From assembly GCA_930367215.1 (NCBI GenBank), contig OV884058.1:220762208-220826207 (forward strand): a stretch of 64,000 bases of DNA, given 5' to 3'. This document shows positions 10,391 to 21,209 of this stretch, in pieces. This DNA comes from Pollenia angustigena. Lineage: Eukaryota; Arthropoda; Insecta; Diptera; Polleniidae. A model generated the notes under the pieces. The model was not told the DNA's origin. It did not search any database and was given only the letters and a program-made list of their open reading frames with translations. How positions within the stretch are numbered: position 1 is the first letter of the stretch; each line of letters begins with the position of its first letter. Made by a program: the position numbers and the translations under genes.

Positions 10391-11432
10391 TTATACCCTC
10401 CACAACAATAAGTTGTGAAGAGGGTATATTAAGTTTGTCATTCCGTGTGAAACTTTTTTATTATTCATCTCAGACCCCATAAAGTGTATATATTCTGGGT
10501 CCTTGAGTAATTCTAAGTCGATTTAGCCATGCCCGTCTGTCTGTCCGTCTGTCCGTCTGTTGAAAACACGCTCACTTTCGAACAACTCAAAAAAATCCAG
10601 CAAAATCGGTTCAGTAGGACCATAGCTATGAATCAAAATGTGGAACCACCACCTAAAAAAATTGATAATTTTGTTTCAAAAAAATAACATAAATGTTGGA
10701 AGAAGGCACGGAATGAGATAAGATTTTGCAAAAATTTGTTTTATTTGACTGGAAATCACGCTGTTAAATTTCGTGAAGATCCGTCCATAATTTACCCTAA
10801 GCCCCATATAAACACTACTCCCGGAAAACAGTTTAGTACGCATAAAACCGTAAAAAAATAACGCTAGCGTAACAAGATATGGTACGTCACAGGTTTTTAG
10901 GACTAGAAATAACACTGTGAAATTTCGTGACGATCGGTCCATAATTTACCTTAGGCCCCATATAAACCCTACTACCGGAAAACTGTTTAGTACGCCTAAA
11001 ACCGTAGACAATAATGCAATCATAACAAATTTTGGCTCGTCACAGTTTTATCGGACTATAAATGATACTGTGAAATTTCGTGAAGATCGGTACATAATAT
11101 ACCCTAGGCCCCATAGAGACCCTACTTCCGGAAAACAGTTTAGTACACCTAAAACCTTAATTATTAATGCTATCATAACAGAAATTGGTACGTCGCAGTT
11201 TTAAAGGACTAGAAATAACGCTGTGAAATTTCGTGATGATCGGTCCATAATTTACCCTAGGCCCCATATAAACCCTACTACCGGAAAACAGTTTAGTCGC
11301 CTAAAACCATAAATGATAACAAATCGTCACAGTTTAAGATAATAATAACATCATACAGATATTACTCCTTAAACATTCAAACTGTCGGTGGAGGGTATCA
11401 AAAATTCGGCACAGCCGAATATAGCATTCTAA
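10391..11432 (+). mobile_element. DINE-B copy 1 (DINE-1-like, with 153-bp central repeats)
   Basis: Starts TTATACCCTCCACAACAATA with the nearby partner GAAGAGGGTATATT. Then comes the DINE-1-like core (CCCATAAAGTGTATATATTC, TCGATTTAGCCATGCCCGTC and CTGTCCGTCTG repeats), about four tandem 153-bp units (CTGTGAAATTTCGTGA...CCGGAAAACAGTTTAGT), GGTGGAGGGTAT, a stem-loop ATTCGGCACAGCCGAAT, and CTAA just before TTTG. A hairpin a few bases before CTRR is a Helitron-like 3' end. The unit length is a multiple of three, so one frame stays open (10917-11204) without being a known gene. Confidence 0.85.
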
Positions 11433-11885
11433 TTTGTTTTAACCCATTTCCTTAAAAAATATATTCTAGAATCGTTTTCATTTTAAATAAAGAAAAATTC
11501 ATGTCTACTTTAGCCCACATTTCAAGTACGTCATTATTTCAAGTGATCGAGGCCAATTATAATTTCATTATTATTTTATGTTTTTTTCTTTTTTGTTGTT
11601 GTATTTTAGCCTACTTCTACAATACATTTCTAATGTTATTCAATTATCATATTTACATAGATATTTGTTATAATGCATTGTGTTTGATGTTGAATTATTT
11701 TTTTATTTTATTTAATTTCATTATTATGTCGCTTTATTTGTTTGTGAGTAACGACAAAATAGATTTTCACATTTGTCAGTTTGACATGAAAATTATGCTT
11801 TAAAAACTTTAGAAAAGTTATGCGGTCATGAAGTCATGCGCCAATAATTGTTGCTTTTAAGTATTTTAATTCGTTTGCTATTTTT
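11433..11885. other. AT-rich DNA without a supported gene
   Basis: A 100-residue open frame (11501-11803) is hydrophobic only because the DNA is TTT/ATT-rich. I see no homology and no flanking signals. Confidence 0.55.
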
Positions 11886-11965
11886 TGTATACCCTTCACC
11901 ATCGAATTGGTAGTAAATGATGGTATTCTAAGCATATCATTGCGTGTGTAACATCAAGAAAAAAG
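11886..11965 (+). repeat. 5' end scrap of a DINE-like element
   Basis: GTATACCCTTCACCATCGAA, ATGATGGTAT and TCATTGCGTGTGTAACATC match the DINE-1-like start (terminal inverted motif followed by the 'cattccgtgtg.aac' block). It breaks off after about 80 bp. Confidence 0.6.
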
Positions 11966-12117
11966 AGTAATGGGTCGATTACGGATCACGCAAGAAGAGA
12001 AAGACGGAGTTTAATGGTAAGAGAGAAAGAGTACATGCTATTATTCTGCCCTCTCTCGCAAATAAATTCACACTTTCTGAAAGAAAACTTTCATAGTGTC
12101 AACCGAGACATATTTTA

Positions 12118-12982
12118 CACGGAAAGAAAAATGCTTCATATATTTAATGAATTATTTTCATAAAAAAAAATTTTCCTTGGGTAAATGAAAATTTTCATTA
12201 TCTTAATGGAATTTCATAGTTATAATGAAGTATTTTCGTTAGAAACGCTTCATTAGATTTCGTAATTACGCTAAAAATTTTCATTGGATATATGAAAACT
12301 TAAGTTTGTCCAAGTTAAACAAAAAATTTTAGTTGGGAACATAAAAAAAACAATATACAAACATAACTATATTTAAAAAATAATACAAAATTATAGTTTC
12401 CTTAAAAAAATGTTTAATTGTTAATCAAAAAATGTAAGATTTCATTATTTCATACATCTAATGTAATATGCCATTAAATTTATGAAATCAAAAATTTTTT
12501 TATAAAAGCAACATATTTCAAAAATGCTTTCGTAAATTTAAATTTTCATTATGACGATGAAAAATGTCATTATAGTAATGAACTAAAAAACTTTTAATCA
12601 ACGTTGTTATATTATTGTTATGGACAATTTAATCTCACATTTACGCTCTTAATTGAGTAAAAAACATAGTTCTAGTGCGCTAGTCTATCAGCACCGAGAA
12701 AAAAAATAAAAAATAAAATAAAATAGTATAAAACAAAATAAAATAAAATAAGAAAAAATTAATAAAAAAAATTTTTTTTTTTTAAAAAAAAAAAAATTAC
12801 TTAATTGAAAGTATTCATCCAATGAATAATATTCATAGACCTAATGTAATGTTCCATAAAATTCATTTTATGAAACAGGTTTCATTGATCCAACGAAGCG
12901 CTGCATAGGTTCCTTTTTAATGCAATTTTTCATGGGAATAATGTCAAATTTCATTGGTATTGCGAAGAAAATTCTTTCAGTG
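12118..12982. mobile_element. TA-flanked MITE F (865 bp) rich in TTTCATT/AATGAAA words
   Basis: Ends CACGGAAAGAAAAAT and, reversed, CACTGAAAGAATTTT form short TIRs with TA on both sides (12116-12117 and 12983-12984). Throughout, TTTCATTA/TAATGAAA words recur in both orientations (for example 12187-12260 and 12540-12590, 12826-12960), giving much internal foldback potential. No coding frame. The family is not assigned. Confidence 0.65.
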
Positions 12983-12984
12983 TA

Positions 12985-13339
12985 CCATAAGCTGCAGGTA
13001 ACTCAACTTGAGTTGCGTTGCTATTCATTATCGAGCAAAAAATTAAGTTTATAAATTTATAATGAAGTTTATAATGAAGTTTAAACTTAACAGCTGTAAA
13101 CCAGTGTCCCTGGTAGCATAAAAAATAACATGTGGCTACACTATGATAAATGTTGTCAAATTTATATAGTCTGTATTGGTAGTTTAAACGCCCAATTTTT
13201 TGCGTTTAAAGATAGCTTATATGTTTACTTATTTATAGATTTGTTGGTTTAAACACAAAAAGAGAGTTTAACTTGCTCTGATTTATTAGCACTTAGTAAC
13301 ACACCCACCCAAAACAATTGATATTTCTTAAACACAAAA
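12985..13339. other. Intergenic-like DNA, no feature seen
   Basis: Nothing recognisable: no conserved frame, no terminal repeats. Confidence 0.5.
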
Positions 13340-13620
13340 CTAACACAAATTTAAAACGAAATTCACCCATTGCCATTTAATTGTGAACAAATTCGTTTCA
13401 CATGACTAGAACTAATATACCCAAATTTTGTGCCCATATAAAGCCGACTTTAAAAACATCCTTTAATTCTCCTAAAACCGTAACGAGTAACTCTCTTGTG
13501 GTCAATTTTGGCATTGTCATTTAGGAAAATATAAATCACACGGTCAAATTTCGTAAAGATTGTGTCAATAATTTACCATATAAAGCCCAATCTGGTCCTA
13601 AAAAAAATCTGTGGCAAAAA
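13340..13620 (+). repeat. Degenerate DINE-B central repeats
   Basis: About two diverged copies of the DINE-B central unit: CCATATAAAGCCGACTTTAA, CCTAAAACCGTAACGAG, then CGGTCAAATTTCGTAAAGAT, AATAATTTACCATATAAAGC. It lacks the ends, so it is an old fragment. Confidence 0.6.
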
Positions 13621-13653
13621 AGAAGAAGTGCTTAACCCTCAAATCACCCTCAA

Positions 13654-13972
13654 AAAACTTACGTTAGTAACCCTCGTGTGTGGTTTTTCACACATATTCA
13701 ATGTGTGAAGCTGTGGCGCCACAGTTCCTTTGTAATCAAAGTCATGATTTACGTAACATTAATGATGTATTAATCCCGTTAGTGATCAACAACAAACCAT
13801 ACAAAGCTTGTGCGTATTTTATATAAGCACTCACTTTATAAAACATACGTTTCATGCCGTTCGCAACAATATCAAAAATATTCACAACAACCGACAGAAA
13901 AGTTTATATCTTGTTACGCAGAAACAACATATGTGTGGAAAACCACACACGAGGGTAACTTATGTAAGTTTT
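13654..13972. mobile_element. MITE with about 40-bp TIRs (ACCCTCGTGTGTGG)
   Basis: AAACTTACGTTAGTAACCCT then CGTGTGTGGTTTTTCACACA on the left is matched by the reverse complement of 13930-13972 with few differences. The interior is unrelated AT-rich sequence of about 240 bp. The open frames at 13808-14004 are created by the TIR and are not genes. I could not find a clean target duplication. Confidence 0.75.
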
Positions 13973-14644
13973 GGAATATTTCGTTACTAAAAACTATTTT
14001 TTAATCAAAAAATGTGTGTTTCAGTCAGTTTTCGAAAATAAACCGTACATTATCTAGCGTTCGGCTCACACACAAAAGACCGATATCTATTTTTTTTAGT
14101 GATTGTGTAGACGAACACAACCCTTAATATCGTTCGTAACTATTTTCAAGAAAGAGCCGAACATTATAAAATATTCTGTTCTTCGTTAAAAAAGCAAAAA
14201 AATTTTAGTGATAATGTAGACAATAGAGTTGTCAACCGATTAAGAATAATTCGGTTAATCGATCAAACAAAAACACACTCTTGTTCGAATAATTTTACAA
14301 TGGCGATTTTCGAATAACGAATAAATCGATTAAATTATGTCGATTAATCGAACATGTTTAAATTAATAAAAGACTAATAAGAAATAAAAGCTTAGAATTT
14401 GATTTATTCTCATACGTTTTAAGCGATTTTATACAAAATGTAGAAAAAGTAAAAAATATTGTTGCTATTGCATTCATTGTAATTAATCCCAATGTTTACT
14501 AGGCAAAAACCATATTAAGTATTCATTGTATTTCAAAAATATATCTTATGTTCGTATTAAACAAATCTTTGATAAACAATTGTAACAGCTGTTTTCTTTT
14601 TAAATCAAACGTTAAACAATTTTCATGAAATGTTGATTAAGTTA

Positions 14645-14875
14645 ATCAGAGCCGTTCACATTACATTTGAGATGATTTAGATGACAGATGATAAACAAAA
14701 AAAAATGCAACACACAAATTAAAATTTTTTTAAATTATTAAAAATGGATAAAAAATACTTTAATAAAGTGATCAGAACATCATTTTAAACATATTAATTA
14801 TGGAATTGTGAAAATTTACGAATTATTTAAAGTCAAATAAAAACATTAAGAAGAAAACGCGTTTAAAGTGTGAAC
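14645..14875 (+). repeat. Repeat G, copy 1, nested in hAT-4
   Basis: Homologous to 6845-7085 in the opposite orientation. It starts GCCGTTCACATTACATTTGA and ends with AAAGTGTGAACATAGC, giving a short imperfect inverted repeat (GTTCACA/TGTGAAC). The ATGGATAAAAA start of a short frame is conserved between copies, then is broken. Confidence 0.55.
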
Positions 14876-14884
14876 ATAGCATAA

Positions 14885-15226
14885 GTGTCACAATATTACA
14901 ATAGAAAACGATGCAGTAGAAATAATCCAACGATATCAAAATATGCCGAACTTTTTAGAATGGAAAAATAAATACAGAGAGACTGCGGTTGTTTTATAGA
15001 AGAAGTTGTACGCAGAAGTTTGGCTGAAGATGGAAGGGCTGCAAACGCCTTTCGAAAATCCAAAGTTGTATCGGATTATTTAAGAATTAAGGATTTTACG
15101 ATTCCTTTAAGTAATACAACGATATGGAGCTTAGATGAAAAGTTGTACGCATCAAAAAAAGAAGTCATAGTGGATTTGAGAAAAAATAAAGAAGAAAATG
15201 GAAGATTTTCCATAGTTGTAAATTAA
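14885..15226 (+). pseudogene. Possible coding scrap of unknown identity downstream of repeat G
   Basis: The final 68 codons (MAEDGRAANAFRKSKVVSDY… KLYASKKEVIVDLRKNKEEN) have a more protein-like composition than the surroundings and upstream sequence continues in shifted frames (CSRNNPTISKYAELFRME). It may be the continuation of the MDKNTFIKL frame of repeat G in an older transposon. I do not recognise the family and it may be chance. Confidence 0.25.
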
Positions 15227-16059
15227 CGGACGGATGTATCTTATTTAAAATATGTAATTTTTTTATTCGTTATTCTCATCGATTAATCGAATAATTTTTC
15301 AGATTTAATCGTTAGATCGAACGAACAAAAACAATTATTTGAATTATTCGAACAAAGCTGAAAGGCGAATAATTGACAACTCTAGTAGACAAACATTGAT
15401 AAAGAAATGCACAAACTAAAAATTTTAGCAACGACCGCACCACGAACAGCTTGTGTGTGTAATGTGTATATGTTTTGTTTGTGTAAAATTATTTTGCTGG
15501 CTTTTTTTTCGTTTTTGTATTTTATTTTTGTTAAAAATGTTTGGTTTTTTACCAGCCAAAAGCGACGAACACAATGAAGTAAAAACCGAACGGATTTAAA
15601 TGTTCTTATCTATTGTTGAGTTAGAAAAAACAGTATTATTTTTGTTTTCGAAAGATGACAAACAGGGAAACGATGTTTTTTTAATGATTTACTACGCAAA
15701 CACTATAAGCGTTTGTGTTTTCCACAAATCTATCGAACCGAACACTAAGGACCTATATTTAGTGTTTATTTTCGAACACTGTTTTCAGTACTTAATTGAT
15801 AATGCTAACAAAGTGAAGTAGATTCTTTTGTGTACCTCAACAATTTTTTTGTTTATCGTGTAAAAATTATTATAATTTGGAATTTTGTGTGGTTTTTAAG
15901 ACAAGGGTGATTTAAAGTTTAGGTTGTCTTAAGCTTAATTTGAGTTAATAGAACCTTTGCGATCTTCACGTTCAATAGCATACATGGGTAAAGTTTCAAT
16001 TATTTTGTACGATTTTTTAGGAAGTTGTAGTAAAATTTAAAAAAATCATTTTTAATCAC

Positions 16060-16572
16060 TTTATTTTTCCACAAAAATATAGATATTAAGGTGAAATTTG
16101 TCTATGTTAGCTTTTTATGGCCAGAAATAGCACGATACAATTTTGTGATAACCGTTCTTTTATTTACCGCAGGGCCCCTAAAAAGCGACCTTCCGAAAAG
16201 CACTTTAAACGCTAAAAGTTGTTTGACTGTATTGAAATTTGTTCCAATTTAGGTTTATTAATTCTATAACTCACTTTACTGAGTTTTGCGTTGATCGATC
16301 CGTATTTTACAATTGGGGCAATATCATATCCCCTTCTGAAAATCACTCTAATACGCCTCAATTGAAAACAAATCATGATATTTAATTTAAATTAAGTAAA
16401 ATTGCTTTTTGAAGTAGACTTTTATACACCTTTATCCGCAAAGTGCTATAATACTGTGCAATTTGTTTTTATAAAGATTGGTTCATAACTTATAGATCCC
16501 ACCCCTTAAATATTCTGAATCTTCTGGTGGAGGGTATTAAATATTCGGCACAGCTAAATAAAGCACTTTTAC
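16060..16572 (+). mobile_element. DINE-B 3' half, copy 5
   Basis: Matches the 3' half of DINE-B copy 2: TTTATGGCCAGAAATAGCA, TTTTGTGATAACCGTTC, CTGTATTGAAATTTGTTCC, then GGTGGAGGGTATTAAATATTC, a decayed stem-loop (ATTCGGCACAGCTAAAT) and GCACTTTTACTTG at the end. The 5' half and tandem units are missing. Confidence 0.65.
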
Positions 16573-17307
16573 TTGCTATAGCAATTGAGAGGCATACATT
16601 TTATTTTAAAAATTTCCAATTGGGCAGCATTTGTTTTTTTTTTTGTACTTCGTAGTAGTAGAAGTTAAATGTGATATAGAAAATTATATACACGCAATTC
16701 TTTATGTATTCCAATATTAAAAAAAAAAATAATAAAATTAAAGAAACCTCCATCAAAATTTATATTTACTATTGCACACTCGCACATCAAAAGGTATGTT
16801 CACACTAAGCAAATATTTGTAACGAAACAAAACGTGACCACTTGATTCCCTGCGGGAAATTTATGTCAATTATGCCAACAGACTGTTCCTGGGATTTGTG
16901 AAAATAGAACAGATGTGTGACTGGTCAAATGGTGTCAATTGACCCCTCCAATGACAACCCCATGTAAAAGTGATAATTTTTGTTGATTTATTAAAGTTAT
17001 TTCTGAAATAAAAAAATTAACTAAGTATAAAATGTAAATAAACCATAGGGATAAGGGAATCAACACTAAACTTGTCTCGTGACAGTTTTTAAATGGTAGG
17101 GAGCACTTCTAGTTCTACGATTTTATATGATGGAGACTTGCCACTTTAACATGCCGATGTCCTAGGAAAAGGGCTAGTTTGACACTTTGTAACGGGTCAC
17201 TGAAATAACCTAAATGGACACACTCAATTTAGGTTAAAATAATGCCTGTCGCAGATATTATCCAGAGTGAACTATATAATTATGATTTATCTCGTTCTTA
17301 TAAAGTT
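16573..17307. other. AT-rich DNA without a recognised feature
   Basis: No conserved coding or RNA feature seen. A GTATGTTCACACTAAGC motif at 16795-16811 resembles ends of some TIR elements, but I found no partner. Confidence 0.5.
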
Positions 17308-17739
17308 ACTAGCTGACCCGACAGACGTTGTACTGTCTCAATTAGGAAAACTGTTTGCGTTCGATATTTAAAATCCGTTTAAAAGATACGAACATTTGAA
17401 AGATAAATTAGTCAAACCGATGGAGCCGTTTTCTGATTTAAGGTAAATCGAAAAAAGTGGGCGGGGCCAAATTTTCTTTCCGTAAACACCTTAATTGGAC
17501 CATGGCGATGATTTGAAATAAAAAATCGGTCAAGTTATGCGCTTAATAGAAAAAGTGGGCGTAAAAGTAGGCGTGGTAAATTTTTCTTTCGATGAAAACG
17601 TAAAATGGATTAATACGAACATTTAAAAGAAAAATTATTCAAATCGATGGAGCCCTTTTTTGATTTTAGGTAAATCGAAAAAATTGCATCGAAATCGGCC
17701 CAGCCGTAACACATACATGCACACATCCTGTTTTATATA
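17308..17739 (+). repeat. Dispersed non-coding repeat K (AGCTGACCCG... type), split by a pogo-like element
   Basis: Begins TACTAGCTGACCCGACAGAC followed by GTTGTACTGTC, has two blocks around AAAAAGTGGGCG, and ends with AACACATACATGCACACATC CTGTTTTATATA. I have seen this kind of 'AGCTGACCCGG.AGACGTTGT' repeat in many insect genomes but cannot name the family with confidence. The tail resumes after the pogo-like element (TATATAGAAGATAGATAGAT at 18336-18355). Confidence 0.55.
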
Positions 17740-18335
17740 AAGTTAAACCTCTATTATCCGGCTCTCGTGGGACCGGCACCAGCACGGATAATCGAAATAC
17801 ACGGTTAATAGAGGTTATATTCATATAAACAGAAATTTTTTTTTTTTATTTATTTTTATTTCAACATTAAATTTATGGAACTGCAGATTCAAATATACCA
17901 CATATTTTTCTAAAAAACATACAAATTCCCATAGACAATGCAAAATCAAATATTTACTGATTATGCTTTGGTTGATCAAACTACATGAATGCACAAAATT
18001 TGTACATTTTACAACGTTTTATGCTTTTTTGTTTTTGCATATCTTCTGACGAAATGTTAAAATTTCACTTACTAAATGAATACAAACGCAAATATGTTCT
18101 TATGAGTGGGCACATGAACTTAAAAAGGGGAAACACCGGAATTAGATTAACATAACAAAAAACATATGAACACTGCGCGGACAATACATGTAAAGCACGG
18201 TTAATAAATGTATAAATCTAAAGCACGGATAATAGAGGTGAAGCACGGATAATAGGGAGAAAAAATAAAAAGAACCGCATGCCGGTTAATAGATGTAACC
18301 GATTAATAGAGGCCCGGTTAATCGAGGTTTAACTG
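17740..18335. mobile_element. pogo-like MITE (596 bp), CAGTTAAACCTC termini
   Basis: The left end AAGTTAAACCTCTATTATCC (first C changed to A) and the reversed right end CAGTTAAACCTCGATTAACC are typical pogo/Tigger TIRs. TA lies at both sides (17738-17739, 18336-18337), inserted in the TATATA tail of repeat K. GGTTAATAGAGGT / CACGGATAATAGAGG words recur near both ends. No transposase. Confidence 0.8.
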
Positions 18336-18642
18336 TATATAGAAGATAGATAGATATAACCAGATAGCTACAGCCTGCACAAAATCCAGTCGTATGACTA
18401 GTTTTGTGTCAATTAGCTTTTCTCTGGAGTAGCTACACTTTAAACACTTATTCCCCAGCTAAGTGATGTCTTGTTTTTACTTTTCACAATTCGTTCCTTT
18501 CAATCATAATTTTGTGTTTGCTGGTCACGGGATAAATGCTTTAAAAGCAATTGACGAAAATAAATAAATTGTTAAATGCTGTTTAGTCTAGAAAACGTGA
18601 TTCAAAATTAAATAAATCCGCAATACAGCTAGTGGTTACGTG

Positions 18643-19574
18643 CAAGAATGATAGAAATAAAGATTACGACGTCAGGCAGATATAAAAAGTTTTTACTACG
18701 CATGTAGGAACTGTGACGTCACACAACCTTCGTACTCATTGGCTAATAATTTGTAACTTTGTCTGAGTTCATACGGCTCATGTCTTATTGACAAGATTCT
18801 TCCTTTTTCTTCTTTGAACATGAATTGGCGTTCAAATGATTCATGACATGTTGACGACATGTTTTTTATTTTGTTTTATTTGATATTGAAAACAAAAGCA
18901 AAATTAAACAACGAATAAGAAAGCAAAACGTAAAGACAGTACATGCATCTGTGTACTTGTTTCTTTTCCTCTCGTCCCTCTCGCCAATAAAGTAGCAATC
19001 TTGTCAATAAGACATGAGCCGTATGAACACAGACTTTCAAACTGTTATGTTTATGTGTAAAAATGACAGTGGAACCATTTTTTTATTATTTTCTAATTTA
19101 GATTATTTGAAAACTGAAATTTTTTTATAAGAAGTTCATTTTTTCTTCATAATTTTATTTTTAACTTACATAAATATATATTAGCTATAGTTAAAAATAA
19201 AGACATTTAATTAAAAGGACGCAACACGTTAGTTTTTCTCACAATTTCCCGATTTGTTCTTTTGGGCTAATTTGTTGGCATTTGCCCACTGCACACTTTA
19301 TGTTTGTTCTCTTTTCTGCTCTCTTCTATTTTTATTTAGATTTTATTTTTGCTTAATTATGCTACTTTTAACACACGTTTAAAAACTTTTTAAATTTTAA
19401 TTTATTGTAATAATATTTCTAATATAAAATATTAAGCAAAATTCTTAGTTTTTTGACAATTAATATAATATTTTTTTTTGAACTCTCTGAGTAAATTAAT
19501 CTTAACAAGGGAACTACTACGTCATCAAACGGTAAAACATGCACAAGGCGTAATCTTTATTTCTATCATTCTTG
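18643..19574. mobile_element. hAT-5: 932-bp hAT-type element with 26-bp TIRs
   Basis: CAAGAATGATAGAAATAAAG (continuing ATTACG) at 18643 has an exact reverse complement ending at 19574. Perfect 8-bp duplication GTTACGTG at 18635-18642 and 19575-19582. It has no transposase and encloses a second inverted-repeat element (18761-19034). The exact TIRs and duplication suggest a recent insertion. Confidence 0.88.
18761..19034. mobile_element. MITE with about 38-bp TIRs nested in hAT-5
   Basis: GTCTGAGTTCATACGGCTCA then TGTCTTATTGACAAGATT is matched by its reverse complement at 18997-19034 with one mismatch. The interior is about 200 bp of AT-rich DNA. The target duplication is unclear. Confidence 0.75.
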
Positions 19575-19582
19575 GTTACGTG

Positions 19583-19974
19583 TGAGTCGTCAAATGTTTG
19601 CTAAGGGTAACCTTAGCTTAATAAATACAATTAAACTAAAATATATTTAAGTATGTTAATGATGGAATGAGTTACGAGATTGATTGCAAGTGTTATGCAG
19701 TGTAAAAAGGCAAGTGACTAGTTTTTGTGTGTGCTAACAAAAAATCGTCACTGATGCTTGTAAATAGAGCTTCAATTGTCCAATTCACAAGTTCACATCA
19801 TCGTCGTATTCGTTGTATAATCGCCTAATTAAACAATGTTGTATTTTTGTTGTATCCCTGTTATCCCTGTCAATGTCGGTGTACGACAATGCTGCATTTA
19901 ATCACCACTCCTATTCAACATGGCGCTAGATACTGTGCTGATTCTTGCAACTGCTGCCGTTAGAACATGGGTCT
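19583..19974. other. No supported feature
   Basis: Upstream of the RT relic. I see only uninformative sequence; 19850-19870 has a GTATCCCTGTTATCCCTGT direct repeat. Confidence 0.45.
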
Positions 19975-20315
19975 ACATGGCAGATTACAGGATTTGGATT
20001 TTACTGATGATATATGCTTACTCTCTCACAACTTTGAGGAAATGTTGATAAAACTTAATAGGATTCAAGAATTGGGAAATCCAGCAACACCAAAGTTATG
20101 CGAATGAACACCAGCAAAGCGCTAAAGTTCCAAGTAAATGGATGTGAACTGGAGGAACTGAAGAGGATATAAAAAGCCGTAGAAATTAGGTAAAACAATC
20201 GTTTGGTGCCCTTAACCCCGTATGTAGATCTTCAGACAACTCAATCAACGCCAAACTGAGACTGTTCTCCTCATTTGTAACATCTTTCTTATTATATGAA
20301 TGTGAATCTTGGAAC
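19975..20315 (+). pseudogene. Non-LTR reverse transcriptase relic, 5' piece (RTE-like 'FINRCLRK' type)
   Basis: Reads LQDLDFTDDICLLSHNFEEM LIKLNRIQE: the catalytic block with the first alanine-type position altered (FTDD rather than FADD), then stops and frameshifts, then QLNQRQTETVL and a C-E-S-W motif where hAT-6 has inserted. Similarity is to the insect endonuclease-reverse transcriptases whose C-terminus has 'LLYGCESW', 'VFINRCLRKIL' and 'WPNTISN'. Dead copy. Confidence 0.7.
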
Positions 20316-21209
20316 CAGGGCTGCCAGATAAATTTGTGAGGAAATCATCAATTTCATGAGAAAAAATACAAAATTCGTCTTTCACGGACAACTTAGTTTT
20401 TTTTTTAACAATTTTTGTTCCATTTTTACAAAAAAAAAAAAAGCATTCCAACAAAAACGTAATTACTTTATACTCAGCTAGCATTTTTATTCGTGTAAGA
20501 GATACTGGGAGGTCTCATGAAGAGCGTCTTTGATCGTCGATGGTCGCATTGTTTAATCGTAGAAGATTCCTCACACGTGAAAAACTGTAACAAGAGTGAG
20601 ATTCTGCCATAGCACATCTTCAACCATCTCCAATGGTTGTGGGAATCGCTTAAGACGTGGGTAAAGATTATCTAATGAGTCTTTCATGTCAAGAATCGAA
20701 TGAAACACATTTAGATATTATCTTACAACTCGTGATATGTTCGCCGTATAGTTTTAAAAATTCGATGATGGTTTGACGAAAGGTAAACAAAGTTTAACAT
20801 TGTTGTTTTTCTATTCTGAAAATAATTATTTAAAGATTTTCATAAGACTTGCATATAACAGTCGAACCTAAACAAAAGCGGCATGCGTTTTCTAGTTGTT
20901 GAATAGAGCGGCTGCAACGCTTTGCAATTGGAAAAAACGAATTTGACAGCTCGGTAATAATTAAGTTGGCCGCTATTTTTAATTAATAATGGCAACTTAG
21001 CTTTTTTTGGTCAATCTAGCGTTTTATCCTTTTCCTTATACAACGTTGACGCTCTTGCTTTGGTAAACAATATCAGCGAAAGAGCTAAGCGAAAAACAAA
21101 CGTTTGACCTTCCGCTCTTGTTAAAAAAGGAACGTGTCAGACTTTGGAGACTGAAAAAATCGTCACTTTTCAGAAAAAAATAAGCAAATCGTCAAATCTG
21201 GCAGCCCTG
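20316..21209. mobile_element. hAT-6: 894-bp hAT-type element in the RT relic
   Basis: CAGGGCTGCCAGATAAATTT at 20316 and, reversed, CAGGGCTGCCAGATTTGACG at 21209. Flanking octamers CTTGGAAC (20308-20315) and CCTAGAAC (21210-21217) agree at 6 of 8 bases. ATCGTCA words occur near the right end. No transposase. Confidence 0.8.

Larger units (their letters stand above)
14224..15384. mobile_element. hAT-4: 1161-bp hAT-type element nested in hAT-3
   Basis: Ends TAGAGTTGTCAACCGATTAA and, reversed, TAGAGTTGTCAATTATTCG. Perfect 8-bp duplication GTAGACAA at 14216-14223 and 15385-15392. ATTCG/CGAATAA/TTAATCGA words are repeated near both ends. It contains repeat G (14645-14875) and a possible coding scrap (15020-15226). 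Confidence 0.88.
14026..15781. mobile_element. hAT-3: hAT-type element of the GTTCGAAAATAAAC family, carrying hAT-4
   Basis: Ends CAGTTTTCGAAAATAAACCG (14026) and, reversed, CAGTGTTCGAAAATAAACAC (15781). Flanking octamers GTTTCAGT (14018-14025) and TTTTCAGT (15782-15789) differ at one base. The outer parts are homologous to the 541-bp hAT-2; the extra length is explained by hAT-4 (14224-15384). Confidence 0.85.

Noticed and set aside
11501..11803. 100-residue hydrophobic open frame that could pass for a small membrane protein
   Set aside because: The composition follows T-rich DNA; no homology, no codon bias and no flanking signals.
13808..14004. Two overlapping frames with cysteine/histidine residues
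   Set aside because: They read through the TIR of the MITE at 13654-13972; no conserved domain.
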